A DNA stretch of 64,000 bases from Lindgomyces ingoldianus (lineage: Eukaryota > Ascomycota > Dothideomycetes > Pleosporales > Lindgomycetaceae): positions 317,748 through 381,747 of the forward strand of contig NW_022985180.1 of assembly GCF_010093535.1 (NCBI RefSeq), read 5' to 3'. The notes under the pieces were generated by a model. The model made no database searches. It had not been told where the DNA came from and saw only the letters and a program-made list of their open reading frames with translations. A program made the translations under genes and the position numbers. Shown here in pieces: positions 1 to 10,581 of the stretch; position 1 is the stretch's first letter; each line of letters begins with the position of its first letter.

Positions 1-1440
1 GTAAGTTTAAAGAAAAGTTAGCTTAGGCTGCGCCCTAGAATTAATTTTAACTATATAGAAAGCATAAAGTTATTAAAAAGCTTTATAACTTTATAAACAC
101 TATTTTTGCATTTTATAAATGCTATAAGCTGTTTAGGACTATATAAACTAAGCTAAGTAATAAGGACCTCCTCTAGCAATTTAGCAGTCTCTATTTAATA
201 CAGGACAGCAGGATTAGGTAGCACTCTGTGTATTGTATGCTCTTACGCTGTTATAAGCTTTAAGACCTAATCTCTAGGTTCACGCGTTAGTAAAGAGCTC
301 TATTAAGCGCTAACAACATTACTGCTAACAAAGCTAACAAGAACAGTAATAAGGTTAATAAAAAGGACAAAAATAAGCTAGACTATAACTTATTAGCTAA
401 CACCTTCTTAGGTAATAAGTAAGATAAGGTTAAAAAGCTTACTAACTTTTTTAAGCCCTTTTATTAAATAACTTTAAGGCTTAAAGGCAACATTAGCACC
501 TTTAGGTACAAAAGTCTTTAGCAGACGCTTGTTAACTTACAACACCTCTAGCAGAGACTTTATAAAGTTAAGGACGCTGTTGCTTATAAGCCTAACTACT
601 CCTACATTAAAAATGCTACTAAGTTTATAATACAGAAGCTTACATTATATTTTATTAAGCTTATAATAGATTAGCTGTCTTTACTATACTGCGTTATAAC
701 TGCTCTTAACTTGCAGCTTTAGCTACTCTAGTTTTAAGGGTAGTAGTTAGCTTACTTAGCTTAGTACAAGAAAGCTAAGAAATCTCTAAAAGACATTTTT
801 TAACAGTATGTTAATGCAAAGAAGGAGGAGGTAATTAAGCTTAACGCCTCTGCCTTCTATTATTATAAAACGCTAGGTAGTAAATATTATAATAAGGAGT
901 TTAAGAAGACTATAGCTATTAACCTTTACTTATAGACTAGCTCTTAGGCCTATAAAAAGGCCTAGATGTTAAACAAGCTAACAACATATTTTAATAATAT
1001 ATATAGAGACTTCTTTATTGCTTAGGATAAGGACCTAATTTACAAAGATCCTATAACTTAGTAGCATTACATAGGCAAGAAATAGTACCTTATTTTATAT
1101 AAAGTTGCCTTTAATTATTTATCTATACCTGCTACCTCTTATAAGTGTAAAAGGTGCTTTAGTAAAGCACAGAGGACTATATTAATAAATAAAAACTTTC
1201 TTTCTTTAGCTATAATAGAGGCCTTGTAACTCTAACATAATTAGATTTAAAATAAGGCTATTAAAAGTAAGCTAAATAAGCTTATAGCTTACATCTCTGC
1301 TAGAGGGATATTTAAGGATATAGATAATAATTTAAGGGGTACAACTCTAGTAACTCTAGTAACTCTAGTAACTCTAGTAACTACACCCTTTAGTTACAGA
1401 GCTATTAAGTAGTAAGCTGTTACAGTAGCCCTCAGTTACT
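1..1440 (+). mobile_element. hAT-family transposon relic, RIP-degraded, truncated by window edge
   Basis: This AT-rich block is full of ta, tag and taa and has no long open frame. Read on the plus strand and ignoring stops, about 1093-1240 spells a degenerate hAT dimerisation region: YLSIPATSYKCKRCF, then SKAQRTI, then SLAIIEAL. This corresponds to the conserved hAT C-terminus (IPATSxxxERxFSxA...L...xxEAL). The upstream stretch around 1040-1095 (DPIT.QHYIGKK...LILYKVAFN) fits the segment that precedes it. The loss of CA/TG in favour of TA is what RIP leaves. Base composition returns to normal near 1440, which I take as the right end; no clear terminal inverted repeat or 8-bp target duplication could be paired because the left end lies outside the window. 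Non-functional. Confidence 0.75.
1343..1378. repeat. 9-bp minisatellite AACTCTAGT x4
   Basis: Four perfect tandem copies of AACTCTAGT (1343-1351, 1352-1360, 1361-1369, 1370-1378) are followed by a decayed copy (aactacacc). They lie in the subterminal part of the hAT relic. A short inverted repeat TACAGTA/TACTGTA (1421-1427 and 1437-1443) follows. The tandem unit may be a subterminal transposase-binding repeat or simple slippage. Confidence 0.85.
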
Positions 1441-2561
1441 GTACTTAACCCACCCCCCATCAGTTGGTCAGTCGGGCGAGACGTACAGTTACGGCTTCAA
1501 ATATACCCAATAGTTACTAGTAACCGACTATTGGAAACGATGTACGAGCCCCTTAAGCGCTCCTCCTCCATATGCACTATAAACTTCAACAATGCTAGGA
1601 ATGTTATTGTACAACTCGAGAACGACACGCTCGGAGAACTGGTAGTGTCCGGGAATGCGGAGTCTTCTACACTTTCCCATATCTACCCGGTAATAGACAA
1701 AATATTCTTAGAGAATACGAGAATTGCTTGTCTCGCGTTAAACAGCACTACTGTAATGGAATTTGATCTTCAAATTTAGGCACAGCTGTGAAACTCCGCA
1801 GGATGTAAGGGCGTCTGCAAATTTTTGAGGCAACTAGGGTCCGAATATTGGGTCGAAGGCAAATTTCACGATGATGGTTGTAAGTGAGATGCGATGACAG
1901 GTAGGCCATAGTTGTAGTTGCGAAAGGTAAACAGATGTGAAGCATGGATAGGAGGCACAAGTGGAACAGCAAGTGTCCTTTGTAGAGCGGAGATCGTTGA
2001 GACTCCCCAACTTATAGCAGGTTTGGTTGCGGTACTTTTGAAGTTCCAACATGGATTCATGGAAACTCTTGACTACAGGCGTAAAAGCTGACTTCAAAAC
2101 CCTAGTCGGCGTTATGGGTTTTCGGTGCCCGCGTCCTTAGTTTTGTATGGACAGCACTTTAGTTATTTTATGTTTCTAATCTATGTACTCGCCAACCCCT
2201 GTCCTATTCCTGTAGCCCCCTCTCCTCTCCCCACAACCATCGCAAATTATGGCGCCTTAACCCTAATTACCCGCCGCTTCAACCGGATCGAAGGTGTACG
2301 AAAGAGCAAATCTGGAGAGGCGCAAATTAGGTGAGTCTGGAGAAGCGTAGGGTAATTTGCAAATGGCACCGGAAGTGCGGCTAACTTGGAATAGCATGCA
2401 AAGTTATAAAGGACAGTTGAAGAGCTCTGCTAAGCCAACCAGACTTTATATAGCAACTTAGAATGTAAGTTAAAAACTCTAACAAGAGAGGAAGCACCAC
2501 GTAGTTTATTGAGCCGCCAATAGCCTCGGTACTTTGTTTAGCCTTTTATATCTTACAGCTA
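1441..2561. other. Intergenic, nothing convincing
   Basis: Normal-composition sequence between the hAT relic and the lactonase-like gene. An open frame at 1531-1779 (plus, 82 codons, starting METMYEPLKR) has no recognisable domain and no splice context, so it is not called as a gene. No RNA gene or repeat was seen. Confidence 0.5.
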
Positions 2562-3809
2562 TTATTCATCCCAAATCACAGAGCTCAAGCCATCTTCGCC
2601 ACCATAGGTTCCCCTTGGAGGAATGACAAGATTAGCAACCAACTTGCCCAACTTGCCAGTGACCGTGTCCCTAGCGACAATGGCAACGTTCGCCGTTGTC
2701 TGACCGCCAATAGCCACATACGTGCCGGCCTTGTTGATGGAGAACGAACGCGGGTAGTAACTGTACGAGTTTGCTAGCTCGATGAAGGTGAGGGAGCCAG
2801 ACGGCTCAATCTTGAAGGTGGCCAGAGAGTCCTTCTCTGAACCGAACGACGTATCGTTGCGGTTTGACGCGTACAAATAGTTGCCTGCAATGCGGATCTC
2901 AGCGGACTTGACAGTGACGCTGCCGAGGGGAACGCTTGGCCCGTAGTTGGATATAGTCTGGACTAAGACGAGCGAAAGGCAGTCTGCACCGTTGCTTGGG
3001 TACACGACATCGTACACGCCCATGGAGCTGCTGACCTCATTGAGACTGTAGTACTTCAGGACAGACCCAACTTTGTTGAAAAGGCCGTGACGCGGACCGT
3101 CGCCAGGGAGTGAGGAGATGGCTGGGCACGCCGTCAATATCCCCGTGTCCTTGTTGATTTTGAAGATGCGCGTGAGATCCGCACCCAGATCTGGAACAAT
3201 CATGAATGCCCCCGTCGGGTCGGTAAATGCAGAATGTGGATGGGGTTTATCTTGGCGGTCTGGCCTTGGCCCTGGACGGTCCATCTTAAATTCCAGTAGC
3301 TGGATTGGCTTAGTGGTAGAAGTTATAGGTAGTTTGTACGCTGTGAGAGTGGATGGGGAGCTACAATTCTTGTTAGGAACTGGGCTTATCAGGTATTATA
3401 TTAGACGAACTTACTATTCAGAAGTAATCACGAAGCTCTTTCCATCTGGTCCTCCGTAGAGCGAACCATGGACACTGTTTCCAGGTGTCGGCGCAGACCC
3501 AGTCAGAGACAAGGCGCTAACGCTCGCATTTTTTGAGTTGAGCGAGTATTGGGTGATGACACCGCTGCCTTGCCAGCTCTCGTCGAAACAATAAACGATA
3601 CGAGTGCTCTCGTCGAGATACAGCCAAGTAGGGGTGACACCACAGCCTGTGGCCTTTGAAGTAATCGTTAAGGCACCGCTAGTGGCATTGGAAAAGGACA
3701 GATCGAGGGTATATATTTGTCCAGAGAAATGGGAAGCGAGCAGTTTCACGGCGACGGTCTCGGAAAGGAGAGATAGTCCTGTTAGAAGGAGAGACTTGAT
3801 GGGGGCCAT
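2562..3809 (-). CDS. Secreted lactonase-family (YbhE-like) seven-bladed propeller protein
   Basis: Two exons on the minus strand: 3809-3415 and 3360-2562. The 54-nt intron 3361-3414 (gtaagt...ttgtag) joins in phase 2, giving 397 residues. The N-terminus is hydrophobic (MAPIKSLLLTGLSLLSETVAV) and looks like a signal peptide. The segment after the intron carries the family hallmark around DRQDKPHPHSAFTDPTG and VPDLGADLTRIF, typical of 6-phosphogluconolactonase / 3-carboxy-cis,cis-muconate cyclase-like propellers. The C-terminal half continues the repeated blade pattern (NYLYASNRNDTSF; NKAGTYVAIGGQ). Fungal secreted members are mostly of unknown substrate, so cyclase or lactonase activity is family inference only. 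Length is usual for the family and no break is seen. Confidence 0.85.
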
Positions 3810-4855
3810 GGCGACTTGAATCCTCCAATGCTAGAGTAGAGTTCACGAGGTTTTACCATGAGCCAGCCGGACGGCGCATATTTAAAGCTGAACAGAAGGT
3901 TAAATTCCTTGAAAAACATTGGCATGCGTTTCTCCGCAATTCCGGGAACAATATAGTAGGTGATAACAGGGAAAATGCGCAAGATTTCATCTCCGGGTAG
4001 AGGCTCCGTAATTGTTTCGGCAGCTAGCAAACTATAATGACAAGGAGGTTTCAGCCCTAAAAAGCGAAATCTCTGATTAGCCCTGATGAGCATGACAATG
4101 ATTGGCTGAAGGGCACGTGGAAGTGTTCGGAGCAAATCACGTTGGAACCGTGCACCACGTGATATTGCGGGGTACAGACCTTCGGGAAGTGTTGCGGTGA
4201 ATGGTGGAGTAGCCGTCGCGATGCTATTTCAGGCCTGAATTTACAACACAGCATTTTCGACTCTCTGTCCCTCTTACCTACGTTTAACGAGTATCTGAAC
4301 CTGTAGATTGAATGGGTAATGACTTATGGAACGACAACAGAGCATGTTCAGGATATTGCGACGATGGCCAATGTGGTAGCAAGCAATTTTTGGTCTGCGT
4401 TCAAAGGCGAAGTCTTGAAGGGGATGTATGAAGAAATTATCTGTCAGAATCAGCAAATGGAAAATTTACTAAGCCCGGAATTTCCTAAATGCCCACCAAG
4501 GAATCAGTTCCGGTAGCTCATCAAGTTGGCGTCCAATATTCTGACAACTGCATCACTTCTACATGCCTCCATTCTCAAAGTCAAAACTCGTAAGCTATGT
4601 AGGCTTTCAGACCTCTCTGTAAATCGAACGAAATGACAATGGCGATGGTTACAGAAACTTTCCATAGACCAACGAAATAGGCTAAGTCATAGCAGATGAA
4701 TGTCTCAAGGACCTCGGGAGGCAAGGAAAGTTAGAGTGAAGGATCCCTCTGCTGACTAATCCCCTCTCTTGCACAACCTCGGCTTGTCGATCTCTCTATT
4801 GCTACTCCGACCTTTCGTCGGTTATATACAATCTCCACCATGAAAATTTGCTACA
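3810..4855. other. Intergenic between divergent lactonase-like and amidase genes
   Basis: About 1 kb separates the minus-strand lactonase-like gene from the plus-strand amidase. Short frames in both directions show no domain. A TATA-like ttatata at 4822-4828 lies about 30 bp before the amidase ATG and could be its core promoter. Confidence 0.5.
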
Positions 4856-6636
4856 ATGGCTTCAGTGCCCGAAAAGTGGCAATTAGCTTCATGGATGAAG
4901 AAGGATGAGCGATACAACCGGATACCTAAAGACTGGCTCCTGAAGGACTTACCATCTTCTAATGTGACGACTTATCTCGACATACCTCGCAAAAGCAAGC
5001 TGTTGAATGCGGAAGAGCTGAAAATAACGGAGGAATATGATGCCACATCGCTGGCTGAAGCAATCAGGAGGAAGGAGTTGAAGTGCGTGGATGTTACGAG
5101 GGCTTTTTGTAAGGTGAGCTGAAGCATGTTATCACATGAGGTGTGAGGAAGCTAATGTAGATGGAATAAAGAGAGCTGCAATTGCGCAACAACTCACGAA
5201 TTGCCTGACGGAGATTCTATTCGATGATGCTTTAGCGCGTGCTGCAGCGCTTGATGATCATCTCGCTGCCGGAAAACCTCCTTTGGGTCCACTTCACGGC
5301 GTTCCCGTGTCCCTGAAAGACACGTTTAAGATCAAGGGATATGATGCCTCCATCGGTATCGCAGCCCTGGTTTACAACCCTGCTAAAGAGAACTCCATCT
5401 TGGTCGACATCTTGCTAAATGCTGGCGCCGTGCTGTATTGCAAAACCAACATCCCGCAAACCCTTATGGCGCTGGATACACACAACAACGTCTTCGGTCG
5501 AACCATAAATCCCTTGAATACCCTTGTCACTGCTGGCGGGAGCAGCGGCGGTGAGGGCGCCCTTCTCGCAATGAGAGGCTCAATTCTTGGCGTTGGTACG
5601 GATGTCGGTGGATCCATCCGCATTCCAGCGATGTGCAACGGAACGTTTAGTATCAAGCCTAGTTGGCAGCGTATCCCATATGCAGGACAAGAAGGCGGTA
5701 CTCCTCCAGCAGCCTCGAAAATGGGCATACCTGCGAGTGCAGGACCCTTAGCTCATTCAATGCGGGACATCGAATTGTTCTTCCGCGTGGTCTCAGAACA
5801 GAAGCCGTGGGAATTGGATCCAGATGTTATACCTTCTCCATGGAATACGGTGCAGTCTTCGCTGGGCAGAAAACTAAGGATAGGTGTTGTTAAAAGAGAC
5901 GGCGTGATTGACCCCCATCCTCCAATCCTGCGGCAGTTAGATGAGGTAGCTGGCAAGATGAAGGCCGGAGGAATCGAGGTCGTCGAAATGGACATCACGC
6001 ATCTATTCTCCCAATGCCAGTCCCTCGCCAACGCGCTCTTTAGTGTCGAAGGAGGCAACGCAATGTTTGATATTCTCGAATCGACGAAGGAGCCGCTTTC
6101 CCCTTGGCTGAAAACTCGCATGCGTCGCAAAGCTCCTCTATCTCTTGAAGAGGTCAGGGAACTCCATGCTAAAAGAACAGAGTTACGGAAGCAATTCCTC
6201 AAGATATGGAGAGATGCAAGTGGCAAAGAGATTGACGCCTTCATTTGCCCTGTTGCACCGCACCCAGTACCACCAATCGATAGATGGAATGCTGTGAGCT
6301 ACACTAGTTCCTTCGTGCTGTTAGATTATCCCGCCGGTACGCTGCCAGTGCGAATGTTCGAGAGTAAGGATATGGAAGGCGAAATGCCAGAGTCAAAGCC
6401 CTTGGGAAGCTGGGATGAGGCGAATAGAGAGCTATGTGAGTCTTTTCTTTTCATTAGCGCGGTGCGCATGCTGACACACTAGCTCAGGGACGGACTTCGA
6501 CCGCTCGGTCTATATTGGCACTCCGCTTTGCGTTCAAGTCGTAGCTCCAATGCTGGAAGAAATGAGGTTGTGCGAGGCCATGGCTGCGATTGATAAAGCA
6601 CTGAGGGGCGATAAGACACTTTCCGCGAAACTGTAG
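4856..6636 (+). CDS. Amidase-signature amidohydrolase (fungal acetamidase / fatty-acid-amide-hydrolase type)
   Basis: Three exons: 4856-5113, 5172-6435, 6488-6636. Introns of 58 and 52 nt (phases 0 and 1) give a 556-residue protein. The first junction restores TRAFCK/RAAIAQQLTNCLTE, a well conserved segment of fungal amidases. The Ser-cisSer-Lys triad is visible: Lys135 in PVSLKDTF, the GGSSGGE loop with Ser210/Ser211, and nucleophile Ser234 in DVGGSIRIP. The 24-residue gap between cis-Ser and nucleophile matches the family. The C-terminus (IGTPLCVQVVAP...) is also canonical. Such enzymes hydrolyse carboxamides to acid plus ammonia; the substrate cannot be read. No signal peptide, so probably cytosolic. 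The ATG follows a TATA-like site. Confidence 0.92.
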
Positions 6637-6793
6637 TATTAATGGTACCCCTCCTCCGAACCATGAAAGGATGCGAGTATTCCTTCCCCCATCATCGCCA
6701 AGAGAGCGAGGCCCAAATCAATACATATGTCACAATGTACATGCTTCTCTGTTCAGCCCCCAAGTACGATATACCACTCCTTCCTACCAGTAG

Positions 6794-7501
6794 CTAAGGA
6801 GCAAAGTCACAATAAACATGCCACTCCCAAAACCTTTCCACTCCCACGCAACCTCCCTGCCCATCCTTGACAAAACACGTCCAATCCCCATCTCTATCAT
6901 CGTACGCCCAACCACTCACCGCAACCCCACCTTTCACACCCTCAACATAAGTCCCAGCATAGAACGTTCGATCATTGCTGCAAAGCGTGCTGCACCCTGG
7001 CGTTCTCTTCTCCAAGAAATTGGGAATTGATCTCGGAGCGGATACGGATCGGCGTAGCGGCCATCCGTTGTCTTGCAACAAGCTTCCTACCAGAGGGATC
7101 TCACATGCTACCGTTGCTGCGTCGGCAGAGATGCTGCAGTAGCCGTTGTCGGAACGATATGGGCTGAGTGCGGGATTTGGGCTTAGGATTGCGTGTGTGT
7201 AGGTGAGTTGGACGGCAACAGATGTGTATGTGAGAGATGGAACTGCAGGGAAGGTGAGCAGAACGCTGCTTTTGTCCGAATTGAAGGTCATGTGTGTTGA
7301 GGCGTATGTGGAGAGGAGAGGAACAGTGGAGGGCGGTGAGAGGTATAGAACTTCGCCGCCCGGCCAGATGGAAATGCAGCCAGGGTAGATGGTTGTGCGT
7401 TCCGAGAGGAGAGTGGGAGTATTTAGCATGGCATGACTTGGGAGAGCGGTGGTTTGTGGGAAGGGGGTTGCAATGAGCGTGAGGAGAGCGAGAAGGAACA
7501 T
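6794..7501 (-). CDS. Small secreted protein with eight cysteines
   Basis: A single exon of 235 residues if translation starts at the ATG at 7501, which gives a clear signal peptide (MFLLALLTLIATPFPQTTALPS). An upstream in-frame ATG at 7603 would add 34 residues and bury the signal peptide. It lies only a few bases from a TATA-like tatatatt (about 7608-7617), so transcripts probably start downstream of it. The mature protein has eight cysteines, four of them in the last 55 residues (CSTLCSND, WTCFVKDGQGGC, WHVYCDFAP). The middle is rich in Ser, Thr and Pro. No known domain is recognised. It could be an effector-like or cell-wall-associated secreted protein; that is inference from secretion and cysteine content only. 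Confidence 0.6.
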   Translation of the reverse strand: MFLLALLTLIATPFPQTTALPSHAMLNTPTLLSERTTIYPGCISIWPGGEVLYLSPPSTVPLLSTYASTHMTFNSDKSSVLLTFPAVPSLTYTSVAVQLTYTHAILSPNPALSPYRSDNGYCSISADAATVACEIPLVGSLLQDNGWPLRRSVSAPRSIPNFLEKRTPGCSTLCSNDRTFYAGTYVEGVKGGVAVSGWAYDDRDGDWTCFVKDGQGGCVGVERFWEWHVYCDFAP

Positions 7502-7607
7502 AGTGCGCGTTATAGTTTTGGAAAGGATGATAGGTGGCGAAAGTGCTTTGCAAGAACTAGAGGCGAGGTAGCCTTGATAGCTATGTGGTTCATTTGCAGC
7601 CATGCCT

Positions 7608-7617
7608 CAAATATATA
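7608..7617 (-). promoter_or_regulatory. TATA-like element of the secreted-protein gene
   Basis: The stretch aatatatag on plus (tatatatt on minus) sits about 100 bp upstream of the ATG at 7501 and only about 5 bp upstream of the alternative ATG at 7603. This geometry favours the downstream start. Confidence 0.35.
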
Positions 7618-7994
7618 GTTTGACTTTTATCAGAGCTGATACCTGCGAACAATTCCCCAGAAACTGTTTAAAGAAAATCATGCAGTTGAACGTGGATGGC
7701 AGCCTCGGAAAGGGTGGACCCTAATACGGACATGCGTCGAGTTGCATCCCTCGTGTTCGCTCTGCCTGCCCGTTGTAAACGAAAAGAGCCTTATACATCG
7801 ATGCTTCTTGGGTCGCTGATCATGTTGATGGATTCGGAAAACTTCTATTGGTGGCTAGCCTTGGCATATGCTGGTCGTTATCGAAAACACTCGTATCCGA
7901 TTGGCTGGGATATGGTTCGCTCAGCTTGTGCAGAGCACTTTCGGGCTCCGGGTCCTGGAGCACAGCTAGCACAGATGTGCAATCAATTCCCATT

Positions 7995-9371
7995 TCAAAT
8001 GCTGATTGCAATGTCGTTCTTCCTTGCTATCCAGAAAGATGGTCGGTAGATATTCTGCAACATGCTCTCAGGATTCGAGATATATCCAGTCTCAATTCGG
8101 CCCGTCTCATGTTTCTCTATGGTGAAACCAAAATGCTCAACCAGTTGGACAACCTCTTCATCTGTTAGTTCAACTGATCCAGGATCGGCAATCCCAGCAC
8201 CTAAATGCTTGTTTGCCGACTTCGACTTCTCTTCATGTTCCTCCCCAGAGCATTGTAGTCTCGATGCATGATGCCAGAGAAGCGGGCCTAAGTTAATCCA
8301 GATCCCTCCGACCTTTAAACAATTTTTTACAGCTTCAATGTATCGAATGATGTTCGGCGCGGTATCGATGAAGAAAACAGTAGCTACCGCATCAACGGTG
8401 TCTCTGGCACTCGGTATACTGTATAAAACGCAGAAATCGCCCGCTGCCATACTCATCCGCTCACTTGCAGGAACTTTCCTACCTTCTGAGGCCTTCTCGA
8501 GCTCTACTCCCGGGTGGATATCTGGGACCTGGAACGTGCGGAATTGGTCGCCACGACTGAGATGATTGGAACATTGCAGAGCGAAGGGAGCAATTTTGTA
8601 TTCCCCGATAGTTTTAGTGTGATTCAAGACCAGGGAGCTGGCGATGAGGGCGTGATATGACAGTTCGTTTCCTTCGACAGAGAAGCCGGCACGGCAGATG
8701 TCGAGGAGGAGGCGTCCGAGACCGGTACCGGGTAACAACACTTTAAATTCGGCTTTGTCGAGCCCTGGGCTCTCTTTGAGCCGTTGCGCAAATTCTTCTT
8801 CAAGAGCGTTCACAACCGGATCGAAGCACTTGGCCCGCTCAGCCGCCCCTGCCACACTCCAGTCCCGATAGAATTGATGAACGGTGCTCCTCGCTTTGTC
8901 GACATCATTTTGAAAGCTCTCTTGCGTGGTCCGAAACGTCAAGTGATCCATAACGGTGGAGTAGACTAAAAACTCATCATGGACGCTTTTTTGGTCGACA
9001 ATTTTGGCAACCCACTCGCTATCGAGCGCCGGCGCTATGAAGGCCTTGAATCCGACTTTGAAGATGGCTTCTGCGAGCTCCGCATTGGAGTCGATAAGAT
9101 CGTCGAGCTGTGACAGGGAGTCCAGGATGGAGAAAGGAGGCCTAGATAGGAGACCCCAGTGCTCTGACGGGAGGGAATAGAAGGCTTGACGGCGGACGTG
9201 GGTTGCATTAAAGTGAGCGAGACGCCGGTATGACCTAGATGATGAGAGGGTATCGTCTGGTCAAACAGTATGGGCGACCCACCGGAAAGAGTCTAGTACA
9301 GACAAGAGATGTTTTTGCTCGTCTGGATCAGCAAGTGGATCAAAATCGCCATCCCACTCTCCATCTGCCAT
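7995..9371 (-). CDS. Carnosine N-methyltransferase-like protein (N2227 family)
   Basis: Two exons on minus: 9371-9283 and 9234-7995. The 48-nt intron 9235-9282 restores DSFR/SYRRLAHFN in phase 2, giving 442 residues. The N-terminal helical region (ATHVRRQAFYSLPSEHW) is the conserved N2227 entry segment. The SAM site reads LLPGTGLGRLLLDI followed by GFSVEGNELSYHALIAS, and a later FFIDTAPNIIRYIE plus WINLGPLLWHHA matches the catalytic core of this family. Characterised members methylate carnosine to anserine; fungi lack much carnosine, so the physiological substrate is uncertain. The start ATG at 9371 lies 218 bp from the start of the divergent PAC4 gene. Confidence 0.9.
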
Positions 9372-9589
9372 TCCGTCCCTCTTACCCTAAAGCAGGAACA
9401 CGATATATTACGAAGACTTCCGGAACACTGCAGGAGTAGACAGTCTTGGAGGAGTTATTTGTCCGGGAACAGGATCGCCTGTGATTATTAGTTGCGGGCT
9501 TGGCGCCCGGCGTTTACTCCGAGACACATCCGAGAGAAGCTGTTTGATTTCCAGCCTCACACAGGGCAGTTCAACAACTCAAATCAACA
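9372..9589. promoter_or_regulatory. Shared bidirectional promoter region
   Basis: 218 bp lie between the start codons of the minus-strand N2227 methyltransferase gene and the plus-strand proteasome-assembly gene. Both must be controlled from here unless promoters extend into coding sequence. No specific binding site was recognised. Confidence 0.5.
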
Positions 9590-10103
9590 ATGGTGTTCTC
9601 GGTTCCGAATGGAACTCCCTCAGGCAAGCCAGTCGAGGTCTCATTCCCACTTCCACGAGCTCCTCAAGCACACATCCACCTTCAACTCACTAACAGCCGT
9701 ACCTCCCTTTTGATATTCCTGAGCACCTCTTCGACCGAGTCGCGGACTGCGGCATCGCTCGGAAGCTTTGTGTATGCTATGCCCAATGTACATGTCTCCC
9801 TCACCCTACCCCATCAGGCCAAATTCTCTGACGCCGCGGAACCAGCTAGCGAGCCCTTCGAATCCTTACAGCACGCCGCTCTACACCCAGAGCGCGACGC
9901 TGGACTTTACCACACGACTAGCGAAAGTTTTGGCGAGGAAAGCCAATAAACCTGTATATGTAGGCAACTCAATCAGCTTTGCGAGCGCTGGCATGGGGGG
10001 AACGGTGGAGGAAGAGATGGAGGGCTTTCGGAGGTGTGTCGAGGTTGTGACAGGCCTGTTGGAGACGCGACAAGGTGGGGAGCTTGGCCAATCTGGAGTT
10101 TGA
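9590..10103 (+). CDS. Proteasome assembly chaperone 4 (PAC4/Psmg4-like)
   Basis: Two exons, 9590-9787 and 9846-10103, with a 58-nt phase-0 intron (gtacat...ccag), give 151 residues. The first exon has HIHLQLTNSRTSLLIFLST and GSFVYAMPN; the second has YTQSATLDFTTRLAKVLARK, NKPVYVGNSISF and VEEEMEGFRRCVEVV. This order and length match fungal PAC4, the small chaperone that with PAC3 helps assemble the 20S alpha ring in the cytosol. It shares its upstream region with the N2227 methyltransferase gene. The last residues (GELGQSGV) are not family-typical. Confidence 0.85.
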
Positions 10104-10581
10104 GCACATGGTCACGGGATCAGGCGACGCGACCGTGTCAGCCCTGGAGTGCTACTGTAGTTTTCATGAGCGTGGTTCCCACTCTCTTTTCCTCATTGCC
10201 TCATCCCCACTACCATGTCAAACGAAACACGGAATCGAGCGATCCCCCTTCCATGCTGCATTATCGCGTCTCACAGACCTGTCCCAACATCGAGGAATCA
10301 TTCCATGCAGTTTACCAGCTGACAGGGGTATGTTGACCTCATACTCACTTATTAGCCCCATGCTCTTCTTCCTAGGTCACTTTTCGAGATTATCCACGTC
10401 AAGGCCGAGGTCTCATGGCGATTCGGAGCATCACAAACCATCATTGCATTCATCTGATCTTACAAATGAGGTTTCTATTCTGGTCATCTACTCACACATC
10501 CTCTCGCTATTCCTTATCCGGACTACTTCTGCATTGATTCATATACGTCTTGGCTCTGAATCGCTAACAACCGCACGCTAG
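10104..10581. other. Intergenic, nothing convincing
   Basis: The 3' flanks of convergent PAC4 and the dehydrogenase pseudogene. A frame crossing 10075-10581 reads no known domain and overlaps the PAC4 end, so it is treated as chance. Confidence 0.5.

Noticed and set aside
1531..1779. 82-codon plus-strand frame next to the hAT relic
   Set aside because: No domain, signal peptide or splice context; length is within chance expectation.
10075..10581. 168-codon plus-strand frame after PAC4
   Set aside because: Overlaps the PAC4 terminus in another phase and shows no domain.
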